DNA from: Primula veris
Lineage: Eukaryota > Streptophyta > Magnoliopsida > Ericales > Primulaceae
Length of the DNA stretch: 64,000 bases
Assembly (NCBI GenBank): GCA_963682055.1
Contig: OY821746.1
Span: 24,184,481 to 24,248,480 of the forward strand
Direction: 5' to 3'
Part shown: positions 11,090-23,586 of the stretch, piece by piece
Numbering within the stretch: the first letter of the stretch is position 1
Layout of the letters: the number at the start of each line of letters is the position of its first letter
Notes under the pieces: generated by a model
What the model was told of the DNA's origin: nothing
Database searches by the model: none
The model's input: the letters and a program-made list of their open reading frames with translations, nothing else
Translations under genes and position numbers: made by a program

Positions 11090-14000
11090 ATGTCTGGCAA
11101 TAACCGATTTGACACCCCGTCGTCTCGGCCTCCCCCCGTCTATGGGATGCCGAGGACGCTTTCCTTTGATGAGACTCCTAGAACCGCATCCACAAGGGAG
11201 CCCGCTCCCTTGATCGCGATAGCTCCCGCACCACGATCGCGGGCCGAGCTAACAGAGATGATGATCGATATCCACCAAAAAGAGCTCATCGCTCTGGCAG
11301 CCCAGAAGGCCTTGATAGCCTCGTTGATGGCGCCAGAGCCCGAGCCAGTTCAGGGCGCAAGCCAAGACAAATCAGTCCCTATCCCCGTTAAAAGCGTCAT
11401 GTCCAGGCTGGGACCCCTCCGACGACCCCCCTAGAGACTCCCAGAGAGCCAGCTAGGGGTGCCGAGTCGGAGCATTCCCACGAAGGAAACTCTCGTCACA
11501 ATAACGAGCGAAGTATACATTCTCGGCTCCGTTGGCAGGAAGACAGTCGGGACTCACGACCGGAATCTAGTCATGCCCGAACTGATAAGTCTCCTCGGAC
11601 ACGGAGACGTGGCCGCCGCGGACGGCACGATGCAGCCGGTGAGGAAGCACTGAAAATTGTGGCCTCGACCCGTAGCACCCCGTTCTCGGACGAAATTGAA
11701 TACAGTACTCCCCCCCGAAACTTCGTTGCCCCTATCCTCCAGACCTTCAACGCGGACTCTGACCCGGAAGCTCATCTCCGACACTATCGATACCAGATGA
11801 ACCATTGGTCACACCTTGACCAATTAATGTGTAGGTGCTTTCCGGCTAGTCTGGTAAGGCTCGCTAGTAAATGGTTCCAGTCCCTGCCCGTCAACTCCAT
11901 CCACTGTTGGGACGACCTAGCATATGATTTCGCACACCGGTTCATAAACTTGAAAGAGAGAGCCGCCCAACCGGAGCAACTCTACCAAGTGAGGGTCCAG
12001 TCCAAAGAGACCCTCGAGAATTATGATAGTCGGTTTTGGCTGAAGCATGCAGAATGCGCGGACTGCCCCGACTCCACCGCCATAGCTGCCTTCAGGCAAA
12101 ACATGGTAGTCGGGAGCAGGATCCGAAACGAGATGATTGCGACCCCACCCAACTCTGTTCCTCAACTCATGTCCCTCATAAAACAGCATATCGACATAGA
12201 GAAGGACATGAGGTCAGCTGGGGCAACACGTTCAGTAGCCCTTATCGACCAGCCAAGGGATCGGTTCGTCGCGACGAGCCCTCGAAGAAACCGGCCCATA
12301 GCAGAAAGGATGGAGCGGCCACGAACGGGAAGAAACCCGCAACCGGCCACTAAAAGAAGAAAAGAGGATCCCCGACCGGGGCATCAAACCCCAACCGCCT
12401 CAGGGTCGGGCACTGCCTATTCTACCACCTTTCGCCTACCTCTCGTCGACCTTCTTAACAAGATTGAGAACGAGCCTTTCTTCTCTTGGCCTCTCCCACT
12501 ACGGAATGAGCCGGCCCAAGGGCCTAACGAAAAAATATGTGAATACCACAGGGGTCGAGGCCATCACACCAACGAGTGCCATGGCCTGAAGGCCAGGCTC
12601 GAGGGATGGGTCCGGGATGGCCTGATGGATAAATATGTCAAATCACGGAGGGAGTCCGATCGAGATGGAGAAGGGGTTGATGAGAGGCAGCGGGACCTCC
12701 CTCCACCGGTGATGATCTGTCATGTCATTCACTCTGGGCCGAAAAGGTCTAAGCCAGAATGGGGCAGAAAGGACCTCAGCACGGGAAGCAGCGATGAAGC
12801 AGCGCGTCTGCCTCGCAGAAAGCTCCAGCCCCCGGAAAAAGTATAAGCGCGATGCCAAACCGGATGTAAGCTTCACTGACTTCGACCTGGTGGGGGTGGA
12901 CGTGCCCCACACTGATGCCCTCGTTATCTCGGCACAGATAGGCCTTTGCGCAGTAGGACGGATCCTCGTTGATCAAGGAGCGTCGGTCAATATACTCTTT
13001 GAAGACCTCTTTCGAAAGATGGGACTCAAAGAGGAACAGTTGGAAACCGACGTTCCTCCCCTGTACGGATTCAACTCGGAGGCGGTCCAGCCCAAAGGAA
13101 ACATAACCGTGCTTGTGAAAACGGGTACAAAAGTTATGGGCGTAGAGTTCACGGTGGTGAATGTCCCCTCTGTTTACAACGTGATATTGGGGCGACCGTG
13201 GCTCCATGGAATAGATGGAGTCTCCTCCACCTTACACCAAAAGGTTAAGTACCCAACTGATTCTGGTGTGGAAACCATCTCGGGAAATCAGAAAGTCTCA
13301 CGCAGCTGTGCCATAGCCGTGTATTCCGGCAAAAAGATGGTGCCGGCCCAAAGTGCCATGAACATCGAGGCAGAGGACCCTAAGCTGCTGAGGGAACTAA
13401 ACAAAAAGATGGGGCCTGAGGCCGAAGACAAGGTGGAGGAGGGACTGCTGAAAATCCAAATCCCGGGGTATGACGAGGACCACTTTTTTATGGTGGGGGC
13501 AAAGCTTACCAAACCTGAGGTCACCGACCTCGTCGAACTCCTTCTCCAATACCTCGACAATTTTGCATGGGGTCCAAGCGAGATGCCAGGCATCAGTTCC
13601 GACCTCGCCTGCCACCAATTAAACATCAACCCGGATGCCAAGCCCGTGATGCAAAAGGGGCGCCGTGTCAGTCCAGAGCATGCCGATGCCATAAACGAGG
13701 AAGTAGAGAAGCTTCTGCTGGCCAGGGCCATCAGGGAGATTTATTACCCCAGATGGCTCGCCAATCCCGTAGTGGTCCCCAAAAAAGAACGGGAAGCTGA
13801 GGGTGTGCATCGATTACACGAGCCTCAACCGAGCCTTGACCCACGGATATTGGTGGCCCCTCATGCAGAAGGACGCCAAAGCTTTCGTACTCAGGTGCGA
13901 GAAGTGTCAGAAGTACGCACCCATACCCCATGCCCCGGCGCAAAAAATGAGCAGCGTGACCTCGCCCTGGCCCTTTGCGCAGTGGGGCATGGATATCGTC

Positions 14001-14828
14001 GGACCATTCCCCGTGGCCCCAGGGGGGAAGAAGTTCCTCCTCATGGTCACCGATTACTTCTCAAAGTGGGTGGAGGCCGTGGCCTTAGCGAAAATCACAG
14101 AGGCCGAAGTGATACGTTTCCTCTGGAGAGACGTGATCACCAGATTCGGAATCCCCTACTCAATCGTCGCGGACAATGGGGGACAGTTCACCGGGGTCAA
14201 ATTAAAAGCGATGTATGCAAAGTATCACATCAAGAACTACTATTCGACCCATCGTACCCCCAATGCAATGGACAAGCCGAGGTGTCAAATAAGACCGTGC
14301 TCGACGGAATCAAGAAGAGGCTAGACGAGTCCAAAGGACAATGGGCCGCAGAACTGTATCACGTCCTATGGGCCTACCGAACGACGAGAAGACGGGGCAC
14401 TCAATAGACACCCTATAGCCTCACTTACGGAATGGAGGCCATCATCCCGTTAGAAATCGGGCTTCCCTCTCTGAGGACGGACATTGTGGAAAACGGGCTT
14501 AACGAAAAGATGATGGGGCTCGAGCTGGACTACGCCAAGAAAGAAGGGAGGTTGCGGCCATCCGTAACGCCGAATATAAAAACGAGCTGGGGCGTTCTTA
14601 TAACAAAAGAGTGAACGCCAGACGTTTCCAAGACGAAGACCTCGTGTTACGAAGAGTAAACAACAACACCAGGATACAGTTCGACGGCAAGCTAGGCCCC
14701 AATTGGGAAGGCCCCTATCGAATCCTCGGTGCAGTAGGGAACGGGGCCTACCTGTTGGGTCGTCTTCCCAACGACGTTCCGGTGGACCGACCTTGGAACG
14801 TAACAACCTAAGAAAGTACTACCAGTAG
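11090..14828 (+). pseudogene. Broken gag-pol of element A
   Basis: Parts in order: an N-terminal gag segment from ATG 11090 to a TAG at 11432; the main gag (retrotransposon gag region near 11800-12200 and an atypical zinc knuckle, C-x2-H-x4-H-x4-C, near 12540); protease (VDQGASVNILF near 12975, LGRPWLH near 13190); the start of RT up to CIDYTSLN; then directly integrase (RALTHGYW onward, with its DDE region at 13990-14230 and a GPNWEGPY motif near 14700). Frameshifts relative to B occur near 12745, 13788, 14250 and 14540, and a CAA-TAG stop lies at 14405. RT catalytic YIDD and both RNase H domains are missing. Confidence 0.9.
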
Positions 14829-14919
14829 GGCTCGGCCTTTATGACTTTGTGTAAATAAGAATGTGGTGTAAATTTATGCCTGTGGGCTTTATAAATAAAA
14901 ACTGCTGTTATTTCAGTTC

Positions 14920-15325
14920 ATTTGAATTTTCTCTAAGTGTTTCAGAACACGAGCCTATACGGCACCCCGGTTCATATTTACTTGAATTTTTCAGTTCATT
15001 TAAATTTTCTATGTGTTTCAGAACATGAGCCTATACGGCACCCCGGCTCATATTTACTTGAATTTTTCAGTTCATTTAAATTTTCTATGTGTTTCAGAAC
15101 ACGAGCCTATACGGCACCCCGGTTCATATTTACTTGAATTTTTCAGTTCATCTAAATTTTCTAAGTGTTTCAGAACACGAGCCTATACGGCACCCCGGTT
15201 CATATTTACTTGAATTTTTCAGTTCATCTAAATTTTCTAAGTGTTTCAGAACACGAGCCTATACGGCACCCCGGTTCATATTTACTTGAATTTTTCAGTT
15301 CATTTAAATTTTCTATGTGTTACTT
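14920..15325 (+). repeat. 76-bp tandem array of element A (five copies)
   Basis: CAGAACACGAGCCTATACGG recurs at 14943, 15019, 15095, 15171 and 15247, exactly 76 bp apart, each with a GC-rich core and an AT-rich remainder. The array lies between the end of integrase and the antisense gene. Short open frames across it are by-products of the period. Confidence 0.95.
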
Positions 15326-15696
15326 CGGTTGGCAAGTTATGAGTTGTATAAAACGAGCGCCCCAACGCCAGAGCACTAAGGCCCACTCATTTGGGAGCAT
15401 GTATACAATGTATAAAACACAACGGAAGTATAGAAGTAAAACACAGAAGAATAAAAGACAAGTCCAAAATTGTTTTTTCATTTCATTCAATGGAAAGCTA
15501 TTACATGCTAAGTACAAAAAAGGAAACTACATTGAAAACAATAGCCTAAATCTACCCTAGTTCTGGCTAGCTCCGTCTTCACCCCCCCCCCCCCCCCCCC
15601 CCCCCCGTCCTCATCGTCCGAGAGAGCTCGAGGAGTCAAAGGCACCACATCCGGAATGGGAGCTGAGGGGACGGGAACGATAATATTTTCTACGTT

Positions 15697-18217
15697 TCAT
15701 ACTGGGTGATCCGGTCCCGCCCTCATGAAGGCAGCCGCCTCAGACCACCCTTCGACGTAGAAGGAGTTGAAGTCCTTCTGTGTCTTTTGGCCCCAGGCAG
15801 CATTCAGCTCGGCTTGGCCAGTCTGGACCGCCGCCTTTATTCTGTCGGTTACACCAGCCTCAGCCTCTTTTAGGGCTGCCTCCGCAGCCTGGGCACGCTC
15901 CTCGGCCTTCGTTTTGGCCTTCACGGCTTCGACCCTTCGAGCCTCAACCGTGGCGTTGAGGCCCTCAGCTTTCTCCGCCCTGAGTTGGGCCTCCTCAGAC
16001 CTTTTTTGGGCCTCCTCCGCCCTTTTTTGGGCCTCCTCCACGAGCTTGGCACTAGCCTCTGCCTTCGCGGCCCATGACCTCACCAGCTGGCCTTGGTGAT
16101 AGACATATTGATTCATCATCAAATAGGCCTACAAGGGAAAAATCAAAACACTTAGCAAAAATATGTGGGAAGAATGTGAAAACATACAAAATAGACTCTA
16201 CACGTACCTGAGGTATCATGGCCATGGCCGATGCCATGGAGGATGCGAGGTCACGACCTCGGTGATCAGTCTCGACGCTTTGCTGCTGGAGCGCAGCCAA
16301 AGCTAGTAACCCGGCAGATGGGTGAGCCTCCATGATGCTCTTCACACCCGTGGCCGCCTTCACCTCCTCGGGCGTCTGCACAGGCATCCTGTGGGTCGGG
16401 GAGGCAGAGCTGGAGCTTGAGCCTTGAGTAGGGCCTTGAGCAGGGCCCGACGTCCCTTTGGGCCCCTCCACGACCACAACCTCGGATGGGTTACTCCCAC
16501 CGACCTTGGTCCTCTTTTCCCCTTGGAGGGACTTCGTCCCCTCCACCTTTCTCTTCCCAAGAAGGGCCTTGCGGGCCAGCCGATCGAGTCTGGCCAGGGC
16601 TGCCAAATCGTCCGGGCCAGCCGACTGAGGCAGGATCGCCACTTCCCTCTCTCCTGTCACCACCACATCCCTCTCCTCGGCCTCGACCTCGACCACTACC
16701 CCCTCGGGCTCCCCCGTCTCAGCAACCTTTTCGACCGCCCCTTCTTCTTCTTCGCCACCCCCAACCTCAGCCACCTCAGCTACCTCATCCTCGGCAGCTA
16801 TCTCTTCCACCTCCTCCTCCTCATCAGAACGGACCACCTACGCGGTTCAGACAAACAAGAAGTTAGAAAAATTCGGAAAAATTGGCAAAATTTAACTAAG
16901 TATGGAATCGAAATTAAACAAAAACAAAAGGCAACTTACCCTGGTCCGCGAGGTGCCCAAGGCTGGCCCGGAGGGCTCCGCCTCTGAGGGGCTGTCTTCC
17001 AAGTGCGGGGAGCTCCTCTCAACGGGCTCCCTAGACCTCAGGGGAAGGACCTCAGGCAGAGGTTTCCCCTGTCGATCTAAATATGTGCGGGTACCGTCCT
17101 GCCCCACCTTATAAGGGAGGACGGTACCATCCGGCCGGGTCTCGTAGTAAACCGCGGCCAACGCAGGAGCGAATGATGTTACCGTCATGGCCTTCGCCTT
17201 GCTGCCTGTCCTCAGCTTCGGTTTCGACGCCTTCTTGGGCACAGGTTCCACCACGGCCTCGACCCCTTTAACAACCTTGGGAGGGAGGGTCGACTCCAGA
17301 CCCTTCTCCTTCTCCCACCTTTCTCTGGAATACCCCACAGGACAGAAAGTCCTGTAGGGCCATCTGAAGTCGTTCCCCTTGCAAGTTGTGGGGGAACTGC
17401 ACGTCAGCAGACGCTCCGCGTCACGTGCACCGGCATCGTTCGCATTCGGGCCCCACCAATTGAGGGCCACCTCCAACGATGCTATGTTGGGCTCGCCCAG
17501 GCCCCTAAGCTTCATAGCCACCGTGGCCTTGAAGTCTTTGTTGCTGAGCACCCTTCCCGGCTTGGTGGGGAGGGTCAGATCGTCTCGGCGGAGCCAGTCG
17601 CCCTCCACCACGATCACGTCTTGGGTATAACCCCGATTCGAATCGGAGTTACCCGTGATCAGCTGATTATAAGCCCGGCACCTCAAGTAGGGCTGCCTGC
17701 TCTTGGATTGGGAGCTTGGCTCGGTCTGCAGAAATTCATAGCAGGCCAAGAGCTCCTTAAGCTCCAATGGTTCCGGAAGGGCTGGGCCCAATAGAACATT
17801 TAGGGCTTCCATCCCGGCGCAGATACGGTGCGCCTGCAGCGGCCACTGGCATGGGAGAGTCTGCGTCCAGGCGCATAACTCTGCCAGTAGCTCCGGGATG
17901 GGGAGGTTAGTGCCTCCGAACATAAAAGTGGAGAGGGAGAGTGTTACCATGTTTTTGGGATCAGCCACGATCCCGTTCACCTCGTCGACACTCTCGCACC
18001 TCCGGAGCTTGAATTCTTCTCTGATTCCGCACAGCTGCCGAAACTCGTCGAGGTCAGGCCCGTGTTGCCTGACCATTATGCTGCTGTCATTAGCTGCCAC
18101 CGACAAGGTCGGGTCAACGACCATAGTCCTAAACGGCAAGGCGTTGGCCATCACCGCCAAACGCCGCGGTTGAGGAGCAACCATCGGACCCTTTCCGGCT
18201 CCGTGTGTTATCACCAT
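15697..18217 (-). pseudogene. Antisense three-exon gene of element A
   Basis: Exons by eye: 18217-16940 (426 aa, GTAAGT donor), 16837-16208 (210 aa, GTACGT donor) and 16128-15697. All junctions are phase 0 and match those of the intact homologue in element B (44485-41748). The product has a globular first exon, an acidic then Lys/Arg-rich middle, and an Ala/Glu/Lys coiled-coil third exon. Here exon 3 ends early because a Trp codon of the homologue is a stop, a run of 24 C follows at about 15583-15606, and the promoter TATA is altered (TACAAATA at 18329-18336). Two upstream CACGTG motifs remain (18442, 18564). I infer a decayed copy. No enzyme motif is recognised. Confidence 0.75.
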
Positions 18218-18727
18218 GCCGGTTAAGTATTTGAGAACTCGCTAAGTATGGGAAAGAAAAAGAAAGTGGTTTGCTGTAAGAAATTTTAGAGAGAGGGTGA
18301 GAAAGTGAAAATGAGATTTCACTGAGGGTATTTGTAGGCCCCTAATGGAAGGTGAAAAGACATTTACCGGAAGGTGAAAAGGCAGAACGGCTCATTACAC
18401 AAACTCCCACAAATGACAGCCGCCACTCAACCCACGCCTTCCACGTGTACAGCAAGGAGAGGTCGTCTGCCAAGTGTCACCCTTCAGCCGTTTTGGCATT
18501 AATGACATTGAAGAAACCGAAAAGACAGAGGCGGCGCCTCATAATTGCAAAACTGGCATGCTCCACGTGTAAGAGATCCATGAATGGTTGAACACGTATC
18601 AAGAGACGAGTCACGCCGAGGTGCCTCTAGACAGCCAAATATGAAGACGGAATGACCGGAGCCCCCGTAAAGTGAGGAAGGTACTCACCGACATTGTCAC
18701 TAACGACGACTCCGGACAGGGAGCTAT

Positions 18728-19434
18728 TGGCGAGGGAATGTCAGTGTCCCCTCATCCGGACCGATATCACCACGGAAACAAACAAACCGGGGCCCTATAT
18801 AGTGGATGTCTCACCACCCCGGCTCATCACCCCAGACCTTGATAGACCGGGCTGAACCTATGCCGGCCCAAAGAAGCGTCTCGAGTACGCTTCCCCAATT
18901 AATAATGCTGCCCTCCTGGGGGACCCTCCTGGCGTTTCATCGACGTGACCCAATCACAGGTCACCTCCCTGTGGGCCCCGGTAGAGGACAGTACCCTTGT
19001 CAGAGTCATAAATGACCTAACGCCGTTGGATCAACATCTTACAGTACAGTGATCCAAGGGCTAATACACCTCTGATCACACTATAAATACCCCCCACTGA
19101 TACCACTTAGAGGGGACGCAAAAAGACAGAGAGGAGAGATAAAGCTTAAACAACCCGGACCCCCAGAACATTATCTGTACCACTCGATACAACGACCTGT
19201 AACCGGCCCGGTCCCTTACCCTTAATTATATTCCTACTTTCAGTTAACACCGATACTGACTTGATCGTTGGAGAGGGAAAACCTGGTACCAACCCCGGGC
19301 CCCTGTTTGTTCCCTGCGCAGGCACGAAGGTCCCCTTGTCACCGTAGCAAACCTGGCCTAGTCCGGATACCTCGGAAGATTGGAGCCGACGCGAATTGAG
19401 TAAGCCGAGGTTGGGAAGAAAATCAGGCTCGCCA
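18728..19434 (+). repeat. 3' LTR of element A
   Basis: 707 bp, TGGCGAG to CTCGCCA, preceded by the purine-rich GGACAGGGAGC and followed by the AAAAA target duplicate. TATAAATA at 19082-19089. About ten differences from the 5' LTR. Confidence 0.95.
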
Positions 19435-19445
19435 AAAAACCCCTT

Positions 19446-19545
19446 CTGTAACCTACCGTTAATTAAAATTAAAATAGAATAATTTGTAGGAAAATCATTT
19501 CTGTAGCCTACCGTTAATTAAAATTAAAATAGAATAATTTGTAAA
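19446..19545. repeat. Short tandem duplication beside element A
   Basis: CTGTAACCTACCGTTAATTA and its near-copy CTGTAGCCTACCGTTAATTA start about 55 bp apart, each followed by the same AT-rich text ending AATAATTTGTA. It lies immediately outside the 3' LTR in host DNA. Confidence 0.8.
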
Positions 19546-19559
19546 ATTTTCTACTAATT

Positions 19560-22500
19560 ATCTTAGTTTTCATGACATATGCATGTATATATATGTATGT
19601 ATGTATGTATATATATGTATGCTAAGATAAATATATGATGAAATGTCAGCGCATCATAGTTATTCTATTTTCACCCATTAGATCAAAATAAACCAAATTG
19701 AATGGTTAGCATGAGTGGAGTGGTCGGTACTCCATAATAATAGGGTCGGAGTATGTGTCATATTTTTTCGTGTTGCGTGCGTGACGTGTAGTGATATAAA
19801 TATAGTCAAATATTTTATTATTATAAACATCATATTCACATATGTTATAATTTATTGAAATTATACTGGTTAAAACGAATAGTTAATTAAATCGGGATGC
19901 ATCCGTAATTAGAAAAATATAATGAGAATAAATTATTAATTAGATTAGTGTAAATTGATAATTATTAAAATAGAGTGATGTGATTTTAAAAAAAAAAGGA
20001 CAAATTTGACCGAATTAAAAGTTTGGTTATTATAATATATTATTATTATTTTACTATAATAAAATCTTAGTTTCCCGTCTTCCCACGCTAGCTGCACTTA
20101 TTGACTTAACCGCCAACATTAAAAATAAGTATATTCCCATCATGTGATCATTAGGTCCTGATTTGCTCTAAAATTAAACATCATCATACACATGAAACTA
20201 ATTATTTGGATACTAACTCATTAGTTATGATTAAAACTTTGTCTCCGAATTTTAGATCGGTTTTGGTAAGATATGTCCCGAATGCTCGTTAACATGTTTG
20301 TAAAATTAAATGTATTAATTTACATAAATTTTTATATATACCTATATATATTAGCATATTATTTCTAAAATTTTAACCACAATCTACAATCTTTATTACA
20401 TTTTTAATGATATGATTATAAAAAAAACCAGGTTAATTACGAACAAACCGAACACAATCATTTACAATTTTTTATGTTTAACGAACGATCATAAACACCA
20501 TTTCAGACGTTCGTCATAAACACAAACCGAACACGAATGAACCGATCACGACCAGACCTATGTTCGGTTTGTTTTCGGTTCATTTACAGCCATAACAACG
20601 ACAAGTCATTTATTCTATCTCGACGGCTCTCCTTTATAAATATGAGGCCATTACATTAACTCTTTGAATATCTCTTACCTACTTAATTATCCACATAGAG
20701 ACAAAATTAAAAAAAAAAAAATCTTAAACAAGTCACATCTTAAGAAAGTCGCAATTCTTTCCATTTACTACAAGGGACGAATTTACATAGAGACAAGGGG
20801 GTGCAAGCGTCCACCCCTGATTCGATAGAAAAATATATTAAAAAATAATTTTTTATTAATTTTTAATCATTTATTTGTAAAAACAGTTAGTCAAATTAAA
20901 TGCAAATCTTGGCGTTATTAAGGGCTTTGTCAATGTGGCATTCACATTGTCTCTCTATTGATTCTTAAATTCTTTAGCGTAAATTTTGTTGACTTGGTGT
21001 TTAACGTAGAAACGCTACAAGCTTGAGAATTGAAGCTTAAATCTTTAGTAGACTGACAATCTAATAAACTCTAGCTCAGAAGCTCATCATCTTAAAGACG
21101 ATCCAGATTAAAAAGCCACAAATTCGCGCAAAGTGATTTAATCAGTTTATTGGAATAAAAATCTAACCAGCTTTAACTTAAAAGCTCGTCATCTAAAGAC
21201 TAAAGATGATCCAGATTAAGAAGTTAGAAAACCTCCATTCAAATTACGAAAACCCATCAAAAGAAGTATAACTACAAAACTCAAGCACATAAGAAAAATC
21301 GTGTTAAAATTAATGTACTTTAAGGTTAGTGTTTCCACATTAACTCGATGATCGATGAAAACAACACTCGTAAATGCCAGTTTAGGATAACATGACATAC
21401 TTCACCCAACTCCGAAAAAAATTAATTCCCGTGGTACATCGTAAATGAGTTGTATAAATCTATTTTATTCCTTTTGCTTTTTGATCGCTCAACATGAAAA
21501 AAAGTCATCACAAAGATATCTATATAAATTGCAGGTGCCGCAATTTATCAAACACGTAAGTGTGTATAATATAAAATCCAAAATATCATAACCACAAAAA
21601 AACATGATCACACCCCAATCTTACTATTTTGAAACGTTTTATCTTATTCATTGTAAAAATAATAACAATTGAAAAACACGTATTAAAGATTGAAAAACAC
21701 ATATTAACAATTTTGAAGTTTTATATAAACTCCAAGTTTAACATGCATTTGACAAAAAATAAAATAATAGTATATGAGAAGTTACACAAATCAAAAGAAT
21801 AAGTGACATAATAAAAATTCAAATGCTTGAATTGATAATTAGAAAAATCTAAATTTGTCAAATCATATATGATATGGAATGACTACCAAAGAATCCATTT
21901 GCTTAATCTCTCTCTCCCTCCTTTTATTTCTCTTTCTATTTTTATTTCTAGTTTTATTTTTTTTAGAGTACAAATGGACTGGCAACATCAGAGGGAACAT
22001 TACTCAAATATTTAATGACACGTATATATACTAATAGTTTATGTGTAATCTCTTATCAGCCCTTTAAATATATAATTAACAAAAATTACTCTGATTACAC
22101 AAATTACAAATAAGTCAATACTAATACACGTTATGAAACTACCTTTTAATAACTGCAAGATACATATTCACGTTAATAACTTGCTATTCTAATCAGCGGT
22201 TAACATCTTTCTATCTCTCTGCTTTCCTTCAAATGAGAAACAGATATGGAGAAAATAATTAATTTATCTATGGGACGTAATTCAACGTATTAATTTATCT
22301 CTACCCTTTAGTACACTGCTGCAAACATGTATTTAGCACTCAAACCTAATATTATTTTTCCAAATTTTATTATTTTTGTTTTTGTAAATTATGTGCCTAG
22401 CTATAATTTTACATTTATAGTGCTGCACGCATCACACCACCCATCGCGTGGACGGGATACACCAGTATATATTAAGCTAGCGGTAGTCACAGCCACATAA

Positions 22501-22577
22501 AGTAGCATCATAAAAAAGAACGAACCACAAACCAAAGGAGCATACGCAGTCATGTCCAACTAGCGATTAGTATATTA
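19560..22577. other. Intergenic, no gene seen
   Basis: AT-rich DNA. A TATG/TATA microsatellite lies at about 19580-19622. A stretch with GTTCGGTTTG-type text (20430-20590) looks like a piece of an inverted-repeat transposon. Imperfect repeats of GCTCATCATC/GATGATCCAG occur near 21080-21220. No supported coding segment. Confidence 0.55.
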
Positions 22578-22812
22578 CTTCATTCGTTCTCAATTAATTA
22601 TCCACTACGAAACAACACGTAATTTTGACCGGTCAATAACTTGTATCAAAATTGTCGTAATAAAATTTTTCAAAAGTTAATCATATAGTTCAAACATTAA
22701 ATTATATGATTTAGTTTTGAAAATTTTTATTTTGAAAATTTTGATACATGTTATAAACCAATTAAAATTGCACATAATTTCGTAGATAAGAATTAATTGT
22801 GAATGGAGAGAG
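22578..22812. mobile_element. Stowaway-type MITE, diverged
   Basis: Terminal text CTTCATTCGTTCTCAATTAA at the left is the near reverse complement of AATTAATTGTGAATGGAGAG at the right, and TA flanks both ends (22576-22577, 22813-22814). About 235 bp, no gene. Confidence 0.7.
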
Positions 22813-22846
22813 TAGTTGTATTAGATTAGAAACAAAGGTTTTAAGT

Positions 22847-23576
22847 AGGGGTGAGCAATAGTTGATTCGGTTCGGTTTTTGGTAAAAATATGAACCAACC
22901 CAATTAAAAATTTAAAAGCAATCGGTTTGTTTTGGTTTGGTTTGGATAAAATTATTAATTGAAACCGAACCAAACTAATAAAATTCGGTCTGGTTCGGCT
23001 TGGTTCAGCTGGTTTGTGACATAATAAATGAAAACATGGAACTTTGAAAAAAAACGTCTTTCACATACAATAACGATACAAAAATTAACATAAGTCACAT
23101 TTTTATGTAAATTCTTTACAAATATCAAAGTTTAAAACTCATTGCTCCACATATTCGATTGTCAAATAATAATTTTCAAATTACTAATTATAACACTTAT
23201 TTTTTCACATGTTCGTACTCATAATGTACATTATTTGTGTAAAAATTCTCAACAAATGTGTAGATTGTAATAGTACATTTTGCCTCATTATTATAATTTT
23301 ATGTTACTAATAGAGATTTTACTCGATATAATTTTCTATAATACTTTATGACTATATTTGTAAATTATATTTAAGATATATAAAAATATTTATCTATGTA
23401 TATAAGTAATTGGTTCCGTTCGCCTTGGTTTCGTTTTGAAACCACCGAAACCGCAAGTTGAACCAATTAAATCGGTTTCCAAATTTTTAAGTCAAGCCAA
23501 ACCAATAACTAATCGGTTTGTTTCGATTTGCGATTGGTTCTGTTTGGTTCGACCGGTTCGGTTTTTACTCACCCCT
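22847..23576. mobile_element. Non-autonomous TIR element with 10-bp target duplication
   Basis: The ends are AGGGGTGAGCAATAG and, inverted, CTCACCCCT. The ten bases GGTTTTAAGT occur directly before (22837-22846) and after (23577-23586). Inside the termini, GGTTCGGTTTTT-type text is arranged as longer inverted repeats. The 9-11-bp target size points to the Mutator superfamily, although the terminal sequence also resembles hAT-type MITEs. About 730 bp, no coding region. Confidence 0.8.
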
Positions 23577-23586
23577 GGTTTTAAGT

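Larger units (their letters stand above)
10319..19434 (+). mobile_element. Tat-lineage Ty3/gypsy LTR retrotransposon A (internally deleted)
   Basis: Complete LTR-to-LTR insertion flanked by AAAAA at 10314-10318 and 19435-19439. Order: 5' LTR, PBS, gag, protease, remnant of RT, integrase, a 76-bp tandem array, an antisense three-exon gene, a purine-rich tract near 18714, and 3' LTR. Compared with element B it lacks about 1.84 kb covering most of RT and both RNase H domains, and it has several frameshifts. It cannot be autonomous. Its two LTRs differ at about ten places, so it is older than B. Confidence 0.95.

Noticed and set aside
15165..15560. Open frames of 66-131 codons across the tandem array of element A, and similar ones in B
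   Set aside because: They repeat the same peptide because 76-bp units happen to lack stops in some frames; no start context or conservation beyond the DNA repeat.
15583..15606. Run of 24 C as a structural element
   Set aside because: A homopolymer of this length, like the 16-C run at 35891, may be replication slippage or an assembly artefact; the length cannot be trusted.
22420..22465. Possible second Helitron 3' end (CCACCCATCGCGTGG hairpin)
   Set aside because: The expected CTRR end is not present and no 5' terminus was found.
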